Source: Elmis aenea (Eukaryota > Arthropoda > Insecta > Coleoptera > Elmidae). Taken from it: DNA of 64,000 nucleotides. The DNA lies in the NCBI GenBank assembly GCA_947652605.1, contig OX393581.1:32606788-32670787 (forward strand), given 5' to 3'. Positions 9,516 through 20,095 of this stretch are shown here, piece after piece. Each line of letters starts with the position of its first letter. The stretch's first letter is position 1. The position numbers and the translations under genes were made by a program. The notes under the pieces are model-generated. The model was not told where the DNA came from. It saw only the letters and a program-made list of their open reading frames with translations, and did no database searches.

Positions 9516-10070
9516 TTAGTGCTTCGTTAGTGCTTCTTTGTGCTTCAAGAATTTTTTAATTTCGATTAACCGTTCTCCCGTTATAAATAAAAAACTGAAC
9601 TCCGGGCTAACTTTACGCCATCCCAGACTTTCTCACCAAATTCAATTATTTTGATGCCAATCCTTAGTGCTTCTTTGTGCTTCAAAAATTTTTTAATTTC
9701 GATTAACCGTTCTCCCGTTATAAATAAAAAACTGAACTCCGGGCTAACTTTACGCCATCCCAGACTTTCTCACCAAATTCAATTATTTTGATGCCAATCC
9801 TTAGTGCTTCTTTGTGCTTCAAGAATTTTTTAATTTCGATTAACCGTTCTCCCGTTATAAATAAAAAACTGAACTCCGGGCTAACTTCACGCCATCCCGG
9901 ACTTTCTCACCAAATTCAATTATTTTGATGCCAATCCTTAGTGCTTCGTTAGTGCTTCTTTGTGCTTTAAAAATTTTTGAATTTCGATAAACTGTTTTCC
10001 CGTTATAAATAAAATACTGAACTCCGAGGTAACTTCACGCTATCCTGGACTTTTTTTTATCGATTTGCAT
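9516..10070 (+). repeat. 137-bp tandem repeat array
   Basis: AGTGCTTCTTTGTGCTTC recurs at 9529, 9666, 9803 and, with an 11-bp insertion, at about 9940-9951, so the period is 137 bp. Each unit also carries CCGTTCTCCCGTTATAAATA and CTGAACTCCGGGCTAACTT. Copies one to three are nearly identical. The fourth is more diverged, and sequence to about 10260 (with TGAACTTCGGGGTAACTTC) looks like still older copies. No coding potential. Confidence 0.9.
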
Positions 10071-10260
10071 GTTCTTGGTGTCATTTGATAGTGCTTTAAT
10101 AGTTGTTGCTCAATATAGATCAATTTTTGCGCAATGATGCAATAATTGAACTTCGGGGTAACTTCATATTGTCTAATCTCTAACTTTTACAGAGTTCAAT
10201 ATTTTTGGTGTCATTTTATGGTTATCACTATGCGACAATTAGGTAATATAGAAAGGGATT

Positions 10261-10954
10261 TATACCTGAAAACAGATGTTTGAAACTGAACGGAATTGGA
10301 AAATTCCTGTTACAATGCAGTTTAAAACTGCATGGAATTTAATGCATAATATAAATAAAATGCTTCATTCATAATTTTATTAAATGTTTGGCACCCTAGC
10401 GCTTATGCAGGGGTTTCATTTTTGACGTTTTTCTCTGGAACCGTTTAAGATTTTTTCAAAAACTTTGCACCGTTTTACTTGCAAAGGATGCGCGCATTGG
10501 TAAACAGAAAAATTTTGATTCTGTCTCTAACGGTTTTATGGCCAACGCGATCGAAAAATTACTTTTATTATTCAACTTCAGTTTTTCCCCTATTTTTGCA
10601 AAGAAAATGGCCAGTGGCACGTATAACTCTGGAAAATATTTAGTTTTGATGTCCTTGATGCAATAAACACAGCCTTCATTAAATTCTAGTGACAACGTAT
10701 CGTGACCCTCACTTGTAAGCAGCGGTGGTCTGAAGTATCTAGATATTATAAAAACTGACTTTCATTTTTCGTATCTTGCTGCTGGGTCGAATTTCAAAGA
10801 TTGAGAATAACCGCTTTATTATAATACAAAATATTGTGATGATTATGTGTACTTTTAATCAATCGTAATTACTTACCCCTTTACATAAAATTCGCCGACG
10901 CATGAGCTGTACTAGCCCGATACTCACTCATACGATATGAAATTTGTGTTAAAA
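10261..10954. other. Intergenic DNA, nothing firmly recognised
   Basis: Moderately higher GC between 10385 and 10730 suggests an old element, but no terminal repeat or domain could be identified. The 79-codon antisense frame at 10456-10695 has no support. Confidence 0.4.
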
Positions 10955-11600
10955 AGTTATGTGCGAAAAGAAGAAATGGGGGTTAGAAATAAGCTTAGAA
11001 AAAACTGAATACCTTATTGTGAACTCCGATGCACAATTTGATGTTCTTATAGACGAAAACGCACAAGCCTGTAAACCAATTTAAATATCTAGCAACTATT
11101 GTAGTTGAAACGGTATTGGAAACTAACACTAAACAGCATATGGTGGATAGAAACATAATTAACAAAAACAAAAAACCAATTAGACAACAATGGTGGAGTT
11201 CTAACATACGGCAGTGAGGTCTGGACGATGAGGGAAGAAGAAAAACGGTAGAAATGGATTACTAACGTAGAAGTGCGAGAACATCGAAAGTGCAGCGAAG
11301 CGGTAATGAAAAAATTAGAAACAGAATAACAGGAAATGAAACGGTAATCGATAGAATTAGAGAAAAGAAGTTCAAAATGGTTCGGACATTTGCTGCGAAT
11401 TGACGAATCACGATGGTCGAAGCGAATGTTCATATGGAATCCATCAGGAAGGAATAAAAGGGGATGTCCCCGAAAATCATGGAGTGAGGGAGTTAGAAGA
11501 GCATTGAACAATAGGAATATAGACGAAGCGATAGTCCCTGACCGAGAGACATGAAGACTGGGATTGGAAATGCAGCGACCAACTGCCTCATTATAGTATT
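10955..11600 (+). pseudogene. Non-LTR retrotransposon reverse transcriptase, C-terminal relic
   Basis: The plus strand reads LEKTEYLIVNSDAQFDVL, then LTYGSEVWTMREEEKR near 11195-11250, then SSKWFGHLLRIDESRWSKR near 11370-11425, then NPSGRNKRGCPRKSW near 11440-11485 and DRET*RLGLEMQR at the end. This matches the C-terminus of many insect LINEs (YGSETW, RxLxWFGHVxRM, RGRPRxxW, DRxxWR). Stops and shifts show it is dead. The exact clade (RTE-like or another) cannot be settled by eye. The antisense ORFs over it are shadows. Confidence 0.7.
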
Positions 11601-12283
11601 GTATACATAATTAACTCCAAATATATTTATTAAACGTAATTATTTAATTGTAAATTTCAGTATTGTTTAACACTGTTAAGTTTATTACGATTGGTTAAGT
11701 TTTTGTCTCAAAGTAAAAAAAATTCATTCTTGCATGAAATTTTTAATTAAAAAAAAAATGCATCATTTATAGTAGTCTAAACTGCAAAATGTTTTGTATC
11801 AGCCACTTCTATCTAAAATTTCATATCGTCAAAAGCTCTACCAAAGGTTGAATTGTGTAAATTAAACAATCACTACACAGGAATGAAAAAGTGAAATAAG
11901 TACTCTGTAACTACGTGTTAAAATTATCCGTAATTGTCCTTTAAATGTCCAAATTAGACAACCAGTTAGGTTGACACGTCCGGCCTTCTCATATAGCTTA
12001 ATGAAAGTGGACGTTGTTATTTACGCATTCATTCATTCAGTAATTAAAAAACTATTTTAACGCAAAAATTATACTACGTGTAACAAACAAATTTGTAACA
12101 AGGATTTAATAACATTGTAGATCATTCGATAATGGTCCCAAGAATATTACCTTGAGAAAATCGATCTGGCGATAAATATTATTAAAATTAAATTTGTGAA
12201 TTAGGAAGGTTGTAGCAGGATGCAAAACGGTGGGTTGAGCTATAAGAAGGCAATTTGAAGACGGATTTCGATATCTAAAGCAC

Positions 12284-12820
12284 ATACAGAGTGTACCATT
12301 AAATGAAATATTGTAAGTATTTTTGTTGTTAGTTGAATGAGAAATGTAGGAGTTTTAAAGTTCATTTATTTGATGCTTGGTTACGCCATGCCATGGCTAA
12401 TTAAGTTTTAACGAGTAGTAGTTTTAAAACATCAGTTGTTGCTATCTTATTTTAATATTTAAACTGTTCAAATAAACTTACGCTGTATAGAGATTACCAT
12501 AATCTACTGCATTATGTGGGTGTCATAATGTACGTAAAATTATCCACATAATTCCTGTAAATATGTTTATAGTCAAAGAAACAATTTTTCACATTTTTTT
12601 TACATTGTACTTATTTTACATTATTTTTAAAGTTTTGGCAATATAAGTTATTTCTTAAACGTCATTAATTTTTGTTGTTTAACTTTGTTTATTTAACTGA
12701 CCCTCCGAGTATTATAAAAAACAAAGTTACTCATGTTTAGGCGGTAGTTTTTCGTCATACTGCATATCCTGTTTAAAAAAACCAATTAAGATTATTGTAT
12801 AGACATTAGGACACCTTGTA
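12284..12820. mobile_element. Candidate MITE with CAGAGTGT / ACACCTTG ends
   Basis: TACAGAGTGTACCATTAA near 12284 and the inverse-looking GGACACCTTGTATA near 12805-12820 resemble the CAGGGTG termini common in this window. The interior of about 530 bp is non-coding. Boundaries are uncertain. Confidence 0.35.
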
Positions 12821-13292
12821 TATATTTATGTAAGGAGTTTCCAGTAGTAGGTTGTTAGTTATTTCATTCATAAATTATTTAAAAATCTTTTTTTACTCGT
12901 AATAGAGCTCATTTAAACAGAGCATCATAAATTTTATGTTTATAAATGTTGACGGAACCGATATTGTCTGAATATGTATCAGCACCTATTGCGGCTCATT
13001 ACATAATGCAAGTACATTAGTTTTATTTATCTCAACAGTTTAAAGCGCACCTGTTGAATACACCTACCTAACTTCAACAATAAGTGCAGTTCATTAAAGA
13101 TACGAACTGTTTTGCATATAAATTGGAATCATACTTAAAGAGGCACCATGCAATGTGTTCAACACTCAGTAAGATCAACTTCACCGTGAGATGTAAAAAA
13201 TTTGTCAATTAAAACAGAAGTTTTGCGCAAAAATATGGAAACAGACAAATATCTAGTTCTAGAAAACTGTTAAGGTTATTGCAATGAAATTT

Positions 13293-14677
13293 ACCCGCGT
13301 TACTTTAGCAATAAAAATTGGCAATATTAAATATCTCCGTTAAAAAAAAAGGCAAAACCTTCATTTTTGCAGGGTAGCTATAAATTCACAGCCTCTATAT
13401 GCCCATCATGTTAAAAGAATATTGGCCACCCCCGGAGGCGGAAACCCAATTGTCAAATTTTAACAAAAGACCCTGCCACCTTCAAATTTACACCAAATGT
13501 ACCTTTTATAATTAGTAGACGATCATCTATTTCAAAATCGTTTAGGCCACGTTTCTTCGGTGGCGGCGAATTTTCAACGATTATTTCAAAAATCTATTGC
13601 TGGGTCGAACGGAGGACCCTGCCACCTTCAGATTCACACCAAAGGCAGCTTTTATAATTAGTAGACGATCCCCTATCTCAAAATCGTTTAGGCCACGTTT
13701 CTTCGGCGGCGGCGAATTTTCAAAGATTTTTTCAAAAATCTATTGCTGGGTCGAACGGAGGATCCTGCCACCTTCAAATTTACACTTAATGTACCTTTTA
13801 TAATTAGTAGACGATCCTCTATCTCAAAATCGTTTAGGTCACGTTTCTTCGGCGGCGGCGAATTTTCAAAGATTATTTCAAAAATCTATTGCTGGGTCGA
13901 ACGAAGGACCCTGCCACCTTCAAATTTACACCAAAGGTAGCTTTTATAATTAGTAGACGATCCCCTATCTCAAAATCGTTTAGGCCACGTTTCTTCGGCG
14001 GCGGCGAATTTTCAAAGATTATTTCAAAAATCTATTGCTGGGTCGAACGGAGGACCATGCCACCTTCAAATTTACACCAAATGTAGCTTTTATAATAAGT
14101 AGTCGATCCCCTATCTCAAAATCGTTTAGGCCACTTTTCTTAGGCAGGGGCGAATATTCAAAGATTATTTCAAAAATCTATTGCTGTAAATTTGAAGGTG
14201 GTAGGTTTCTCCGTTCCACCCAGCAATAGACTTTTTAAATAATTTTTGAATATTCGCCGCTGCCGAAGAAACGTGGCCTAAACGATTTTGAGATAGGGGA
14301 TCGTCTACTTATTATAAAAGCTACATTTGGTGTAAATTTGAAGGTGGCATGGTCCTCCGTTCGACCCAGCAATAGATTTTTGAAATAATCGTTGAAAATT
14401 CGCCGCCGCCGAAGAAACGTGGCCTAAACGATTTTGAGATAGGGGATCGTCTACTAATTATAAAAGCTGCCTTTGGTGTGAATCTGAAGGTGGCAGGGTC
14501 TTTTTTTAAAATTTGACAATTGGGCTTCCGCCTCCGGGGGTGGCCAATATTTTTTTAACATGATGGGCATATAGAGGCTGTGAATTTATAGCTATCCTGC
14601 AAAAATGAAGATTTAGCCTTTTTTTTTAACGGAGATATTTAATATTGCCAATTTTTATTGCTAAAGTAACGCGGGTA
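13293..14677. mobile_element. Palindromic transposon with internal 146-bp tandem repeats
   Basis: Outer arms of about 190 bp (13293-13483 and 14490-14677) are near-perfect inverted copies starting (T)ACCCGCGTTAC. Between them are five 146-bp units in one orientation followed by two in the other. TGAAATT lies immediately outside both ends (13285-13291 and 14678-14684), indicating a 7- or 8-bp target duplication. The related repeat at 24.9 kb lacks the insertion. Superfamily not determined; no transposase is encoded. Confidence 0.75.
13478..14194 (+). repeat. 146-bp tandem repeat inside the palindromic element
   Basis: CTATTGCTGGGTCGAACGGA recurs at about 13591, 13737, 13883 and 14029, exactly 146 bp apart; a partial unit turns into the inverted set at about 14187. 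Each unit has a GGCGGCGGCG block and ACGATCCCCTATCTC. Overlapping 64-68 codon frames arise from the period and are not genes. Confidence 0.85.
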
Positions 14678-14751
14678 TGAAATTTGGTATCTAACTGGTA
14701 ACGCATGTTTCGAGTTTGATAAAAATATTGATGTTGCCCTGTACCTATGTA

Positions 14752-15423
14752 TACAGGGTGTAGACTCGGATCACGCAACATAGCAATTTCAATGGTAAAA
14801 TTTTAAAAGTCGAATTCTTGCTCCGCTAATTATTTTAGAAAAAAAGTGCAAATACGTTTTTTGTAGAGAAAAAAAGTCTGTATCCATAAATGTAATCAAT
14901 ATTACTTTTTCGTTTTCCAAAAACAGAAAAATAAGCAAATTAAAAAACGCGTTTTCGCGAAAATCTGTAGTGCCTTGGAATTATGCTACGACAACTGCCC
15001 ATCTTACTAACACTTACTGTCACTTTGACGTTTGAAGTTTATTCTTAATTATCATTTTTATTATATCTTGCAATGAAAACATAACTAATTGTGTAAAATA
15101 AATGTTTGATAAAATATAAAGGATAATTAAGAATGAATTTCGAGTCAAAGTGACAGTATAAGTGACATTAGGCTGGGCAGTTGTCATACCATAATTCCAA
15201 GGCACTACAGATTTCTGTCCAAACGCGTTTTTTAATTTGCATAATTTTCAGTAATTGGAAAATGAAAAAGTAATATTGATTACATTTATGGATACAGAAT
15301 TTTTTTCTCTACAAAAAACGTATTTGCACTTTTTTTCTAAAATAATTAGCGGAGCAAGAATTCGACTTTTAAAATTTTACCATTGAAATCGCTATGTTGC
15401 GTGATCCGAGTCTACACCCTGTA
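14752..15423. mobile_element. Foldback MITE, CAGGGTGTAGACTCGG ends, TA duplication
   Basis: The element 14754-15421 (668 bp) is two arms of roughly 290 bp in inverse orientation around an AT-rich centre near 15085. Matching blocks include GACTCGGATCACGCAACATAG, ATTATTTTAGAAAAAAAGTG and GCCTTGGAATTATG. TA flanks both ends. It has no coding capacity; the 61-codon antisense frame at 15020-15205 is a by-product. Confidence 0.85.
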
Positions 15424-15790
15424 TACTTATATTTTTGGATTCCGCCTTAAATATACTTCAAAAATATTTCAAGTTATATTGACCTTAAGTCAACCGTTTT
15501 AGTGAAATTTAAATTTTTATGAAAATTTTGAGCGATACAGCTCTTTAAAAAAAATTCAACATTTAAAACAATTGAAAAGGTAGGAGAAATTTGTTTAAAA
15601 TTATGATTGAAAATAGATTAATTAACACTTTGCAGTAGTTACATTTCAAAAATATTATACAGGGCGTTTTTTACGCTTGGTCAAACTTGTTAAACTTGTA
15701 ACATCCATAACGAATTTTTCTTAAATACAAAGCCCTATATTTTTTGTACAGTCTTGTCGAAAATTTAATTTAATTGTTTATCATTTGGGT

Positions 15791-17634
15791 AACATTCAGC
15801 AACTTTTTTAATGATTGTATCATTTTTTGGAAGTTTGGAACTTGATTTTTTAAATTGTCAGGTAAGAAGTTACCTACCAAACGGCAAAACTGAATTATTA
15901 TATGATAATATCATGCGCTAAAATTGCTATTTTAAGCACGAAATATATTTAAATAATAAATGATGTTAAAAATAAACCTGTTTATTTATATTATAAAAAT
16001 TTGATTGTTACAGAACCAATTAGTTTTCAATTTCTTTTAGATATTAAAATGGTGTTTATTTTATAAATTTTACATTTTTATGTCAAATGAAGAATACAAT
16101 TCTTATGTCGTAAAATTTATTAAATATAACAATTTCTCAGAAGTTTATTTTAAATATTTTTTTAGCCCTAATTTTTTTTTACATTGCCTGTTGCTATTGA
16201 AGCATTTCCTGTGTGTTTGTTGTTATCTGAATACGTTTGCAATATAAAACACTGTAACTAATAAATCAGATATTGCGTGTAAAATGCGAATCAGGGTCAA
16301 CTAGAGCACAAAATACATTATTATACATTTGTTAATTTACCTTGTGATAACGGCTATTGTTGCAATATTTTTATTAACAACAACTTAATCGTATTTGACA
16401 CATTTATAGGGGAAATGAAATAAATTGTTTTAATATTAATATAACTCCTGTATTAAACACACTCCCATTTATAAAAATATTTTAAATATTTGTTAGATTT
16501 TAGTAGCTTGAAAGTATTCTTAAAGTAAGAATATAACCGTTAAATTAACATAAAATTAATTTCATTAAAATTTATAATAAAAACTCCAGAAATATTTTGA
16601 CGAAGTATTTCATCACTTTTATCTCTATCGTACTATTTATTATCTAGTTCCATAATCAATTTTATAAATTTATGAGCGTAAAGTAATTTTTATAACTAGT
16701 TTTCCATTAAGTTTATGACGATTAGGTTCTCACACATATTTAAAGATTTTTTTTAGAATATATGATAAATCTAGAATTATTGTGTTAATTTTTGATTTTT
16801 TTGATTTTACCTTTTTTGACTGTCAAAAATTTCATTTGGTTCATTGATTCAAAGAAGTTCACAAATTTGATTTCATTAAGAAAATTAAAATCCTTGGTTG
16901 TATTCCCAAAGCTCTGTTTCGCTGTTTAATAATTTTATTAAGCTAAATAGTATTACCTAAGTCTTTTACTGTTTAAGCAGGCCGGGAATCTCATTAGTGA
17001 AACCATAATTTAAAAACATATTGTTGTTCTCAGAAAACCAAATATAATTTAATGACTCATAAAATAGCTCGTCACGTCTTGCTTGTGAACTTACTGATAG
17101 TTTAAAATTCAATAAATATATGATATATATTTAGAATCTATTAAACTGGTTGTACATATTTTTAAATACATATACGAAAAAACGAACAAAATAATAAATA
17201 TTTACTGTTAAATTAACTGAAACATCTGTAGAATTTTGATGATACACTAATTTAATATAATGACGAGTTATATCTTATTTTGTTGTAATATTGGTATGTT
17301 CAAGGTATACAATCTACATCACCTTTACTCACATTAGCTTGAAATTACTAAAACCAAAGAGAGAAAACATTTTTAATTTTTTTTTATAAAGAAATGCCAT
17401 CTTTTACAGATAGACATTCAAGGACTGGATTGGTTGGTTAGGGAGTCGAAAGGCTGTTATGGATAATATTCAAGTTTGGCGAAAGCAGGAAATGCTTGGC
17501 TCAAAATTGTACCTTGTTAAGTTCGTGATTAATTTATACTTTATTTTTAAATACAGCAAAATATTGATTTAACTCTGCTTTAACAGATTACACATTTAAT
17601 AAAAAAAATTTAAAGGTGGTGTATTGGTTCTTTC
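15791..17634. other. AT-rich intergenic DNA, nothing recognised
   Basis: Very AT-rich sequence without an ORF, repeat boundary or RNA gene that could be supported. Confidence 0.5.
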
Positions 17635-17636
17635 CC

Positions 17637-18055
17637 AGGTTATACAGGGTCCTGCAATAGTGCGTCGGGCATTCATAGCGCCCGACCCGTAGGAGATAGA
17701 AAAAAACTTAAATACATAAAATTATTGGTTTGAAAAGATATACGTCTTAAAATTATTTTCGGCTTTACAGGGTGTTTTTGCGCTATAACAAAAACAAAGA
17801 TTTTTTAAATGGAACACCCTGTGTATTTTTAGGTCTTCGGATGTCATTTTTTAACCTCTACATAAATGTCTGTTCACTTTTTGATTTTGTATCAGTGTTG
17901 CCAACTTATAATTTTTTTTCCGAAAAATCTTACATAAGCAGGCTTAACTTTAAAAAACCGTTGCGACCTCGTTTTTTGAAGTTGAGAAATAAGTTTTAGC
18001 AATAATGTTAGTCCGGTTATAGAGCAACATTTTAAAAATTAAAAATTTTAATTTA
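17637..18055. repeat. Cluster of CAGGG-type transposon ends
   Basis: TATACAGGGTCCTG (17641), TTACAGGGTGTTTTTGCGC (17765) and the inverse AACACCCTGTGTATT (17811) lie close together, so fragments of at least two CAGGG-ended elements are packed here. Boundaries cannot be paired with confidence. The 75-codon frame at 17772-17999 crosses these ends and is rejected. Confidence 0.5.
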
Positions 18056-18640
18056 GTTATACAGGGTGTTTACAAAAAAATGCCAAACTTTCCAAATTTT
18101 AAAGTGACATAACTCATTTTTTTCAATTGTAACCATCCCTATTTTATTTTGCTATTCCAAACCTATTTTTCTCCTCTTCAGTTTTTATAGGGGTTGTCCT
18201 ATATCTAAACCACGTAGTTATTGAGATGTTCAATACTTTTCACTAAAGTAGCCATTTAATTGCATTTTTATGCACCGAAGTAGGCCGCGCTGATGCAAAA
18301 ATGCCAAAATGTAAGCAAGTGTCAACTTGCCATTTGAATAAGTTTTCTTTTATTAAAACGTAAAACGGTTTTTATTCCGAATTTATAAAAGGATTTAAGA
18401 AACTAGTACCGTACGACTGACCGTACGCATAAAACATCCGAAAGGCTTCGAAAGTGATTTGTGTCTTTCTGCTGTTATCAGTGATATTTTACAATAGTTG
18501 TAAACGTCTTCCAGATTAATACTTTTTTCTATTTCGTGGTGAAAGAAAACGGAAAATTATCAAAATGAATTTCGACAAAGACGAACTAGTCGAAATGATT
18601 TTTGTACTAGGGTAGAGTGATAGAAATTTTCAGTATTATA
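18056..18640 (+). mobile_element. 5' part of a CAGGGTG-ended transposon with transposase start
   Basis: It begins TATACAGGGTGTTTACAAAA. At 18565 an ATG opens MNFDKDELVEMIFVLG, then a stop, then SDRNF, which matches the beginning of helix-turn-helix (DUF4817-type) transposases. The rest of the transposase and the right end are missing, so this is a broken copy. Confidence 0.55.
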
Positions 18641-18974
18641 ACAACAGCGCCAGTTTTTTGTTCTTAACAAATTGCAAGTAACTTATTTCTTAATTTTTGA
18701 TTGCGTTATATCTAATGTACCTACTTAAAATATAGGTAATTTGTAGTTTTTAGTACCAAAACAGGTTGTATTGTCCTTTAAAATATGTAATTGTTAGTTA
18801 TGGGATAATTTTATGTCTTTTGCGTAATTTTACGGAGGCATGTTTGGATCAAATGTTTTAATTTTACAAGCACCCCTTTCTTAGTTAATTTGCTGTATTT
18901 GGAATTATTTTTATTTATTAAGAATGTATGACATTTATTTTGGTGTCGTGTTAGCCGTTACTTTAATATATGAG

Positions 18975-20095
18975 TTAGAGTCAAGTGAAAACCTTTAAAA
19001 CGTTGTCGAACAAAATTTATTGTCATTGTTTGACGTAGTTCCCATTACGTTCTATACACGTTCTCCGCCGTTTTGGACGTGCTTGAAACCCCGGAGAAAA
19101 AAATTCTTTGGTCGCGTGCACAGCCACTCATGCACCTCTCGAATCACGAGATCATTGCTCTAAAATTTCTTCCCATCTTATGCCTCTTCAAGTGGACCAG
19201 TGATCGCTTGGGGCTAGGCCAAAGGATTGGTAGACATTCAAACTATATGGCTGCGCATCATCGTGCTGCAAAAGAATGATAGTATCTACTCAGAAAACCG
19301 CGCCTATTGGTTCTGATGACAGGCTTGAGACGACTCTAGGAGTTCTGAGTTTGTGACAATAGTAACAGTAACCCCACCAGGCATGTAATCCTCAAAAATT
19401 ACCTCTCTTGCATCACAAAAAAGCGTCAGCATAACTTTTCTCTCGAGAGCTGTGTGCGAAATTTTTTGGATTTTAGCGAAAAGGATAACATTATTATTTG
19501 CTTGATCTCTTGATTTTGGGTTGATGATGATGATGATAGTGCACCTAAGACTCATCCCCAATCACAATCTTTGCCAGAAAATAATCTCATTCTGCTTTAT
19601 GTAGTCGCAAAAGTTCTTCACAAGCATCAACACATCGTTGTTTCAATTCTGGAGTCAATTCTTTGGCACCTACTTTGCTGACATTTTATGGAACATGTAT
19701 ATGCATAATGTGATGTACAGAACCATGGCTCATATTCCAAACTTCGGCAATTTTATCAAGGATAACCCGACAATTTTCCTTTACCAGGGCTTCTACTGCT
19801 GCAAATTTAGGCATCACAACACGGTTTGCTTGGCCAGGTTGGGGAGTATCAGCTACGGAAATCACCTCGTTTTTGAACTTGTTGCTCCAATCATAGAGTC
19901 ATACACTTGCTGGAGTGACAAACATGAATTTCCATATTGCAGCTTTATTCTACGATGGATATCAATGGGTTTCACGTTTTACCTCTTTACTGTGCAAGAA
20001 TAACGTTACTCCTCCCTGGTGCAGTGTTCTAGTTTTAAGGTTTTGCTTTGACTTTGCCTCGTATGTTGCGTGCAAGTAATTGGTTTAAAACTCAT
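18975..20095 (-). pseudogene. mariner-family transposase, degraded
   Basis: Minus-strand blocks in order: RIKLQYGNSCLSLQQVYEW-like start near 19930, GHGSVHHIM-like near 19720, the linker ELTPELKQ near 19650, then CDWG/DESWVHYY-like sequence near 19560 and SRDQANNN...KIQKISH near 19470-19520. KVMLTLFCDAREVIFEDYMP follows near 19380-19440. LLQHDDAQPYS near 19260 corresponds to the second catalytic block LLQHDNARPHT. The SFGLAPSD segment near 19215 corresponds to SPDLAPSD, and CIERNGNYVK ends the protein near 19050. Many stops, shifts and a small tandem ATG expansion at 19520 show it is long dead. Inverted terminal repeats were not resolved. Confidence 0.8.

Larger units (their letters stand above)
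13225..15790 (+). repeat. Old repeat, copy 1, interrupted by two transposons
   Basis: Pieces at 13233-13292, 14686-14751 and 15424-15780 are collinear with a compact copy at 24925-25460. Shared words include TATGGAAACAGACAAATATCT (first 20 of these), TTGGTATCTAA, TTTTTGGATTCC and TATTATACAGGGxGTTTTTT. The copy at 24.9 kb lacks the insertions at 13293-14677 and 14754-15421 and so acts as an empty-site reference. Confidence 0.7.

Noticed and set aside
9516..10070. Regular repeats considered as a CRISPR array
   Set aside because: The period is 137 bp, units are contiguous with no unique spacers, and the genome is eukaryotic.
11089..11511. 140-codon minus-strand frame
   Set aside because: It is antisense to a recognisable reverse-transcriptase C-terminus.
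13597..14229. Four overlapping 64-68 codon frames with similar protein
   Set aside because: They are produced by the 146-bp tandem unit, which is not a multiple of three, and lie in a transposon without coding capacity.
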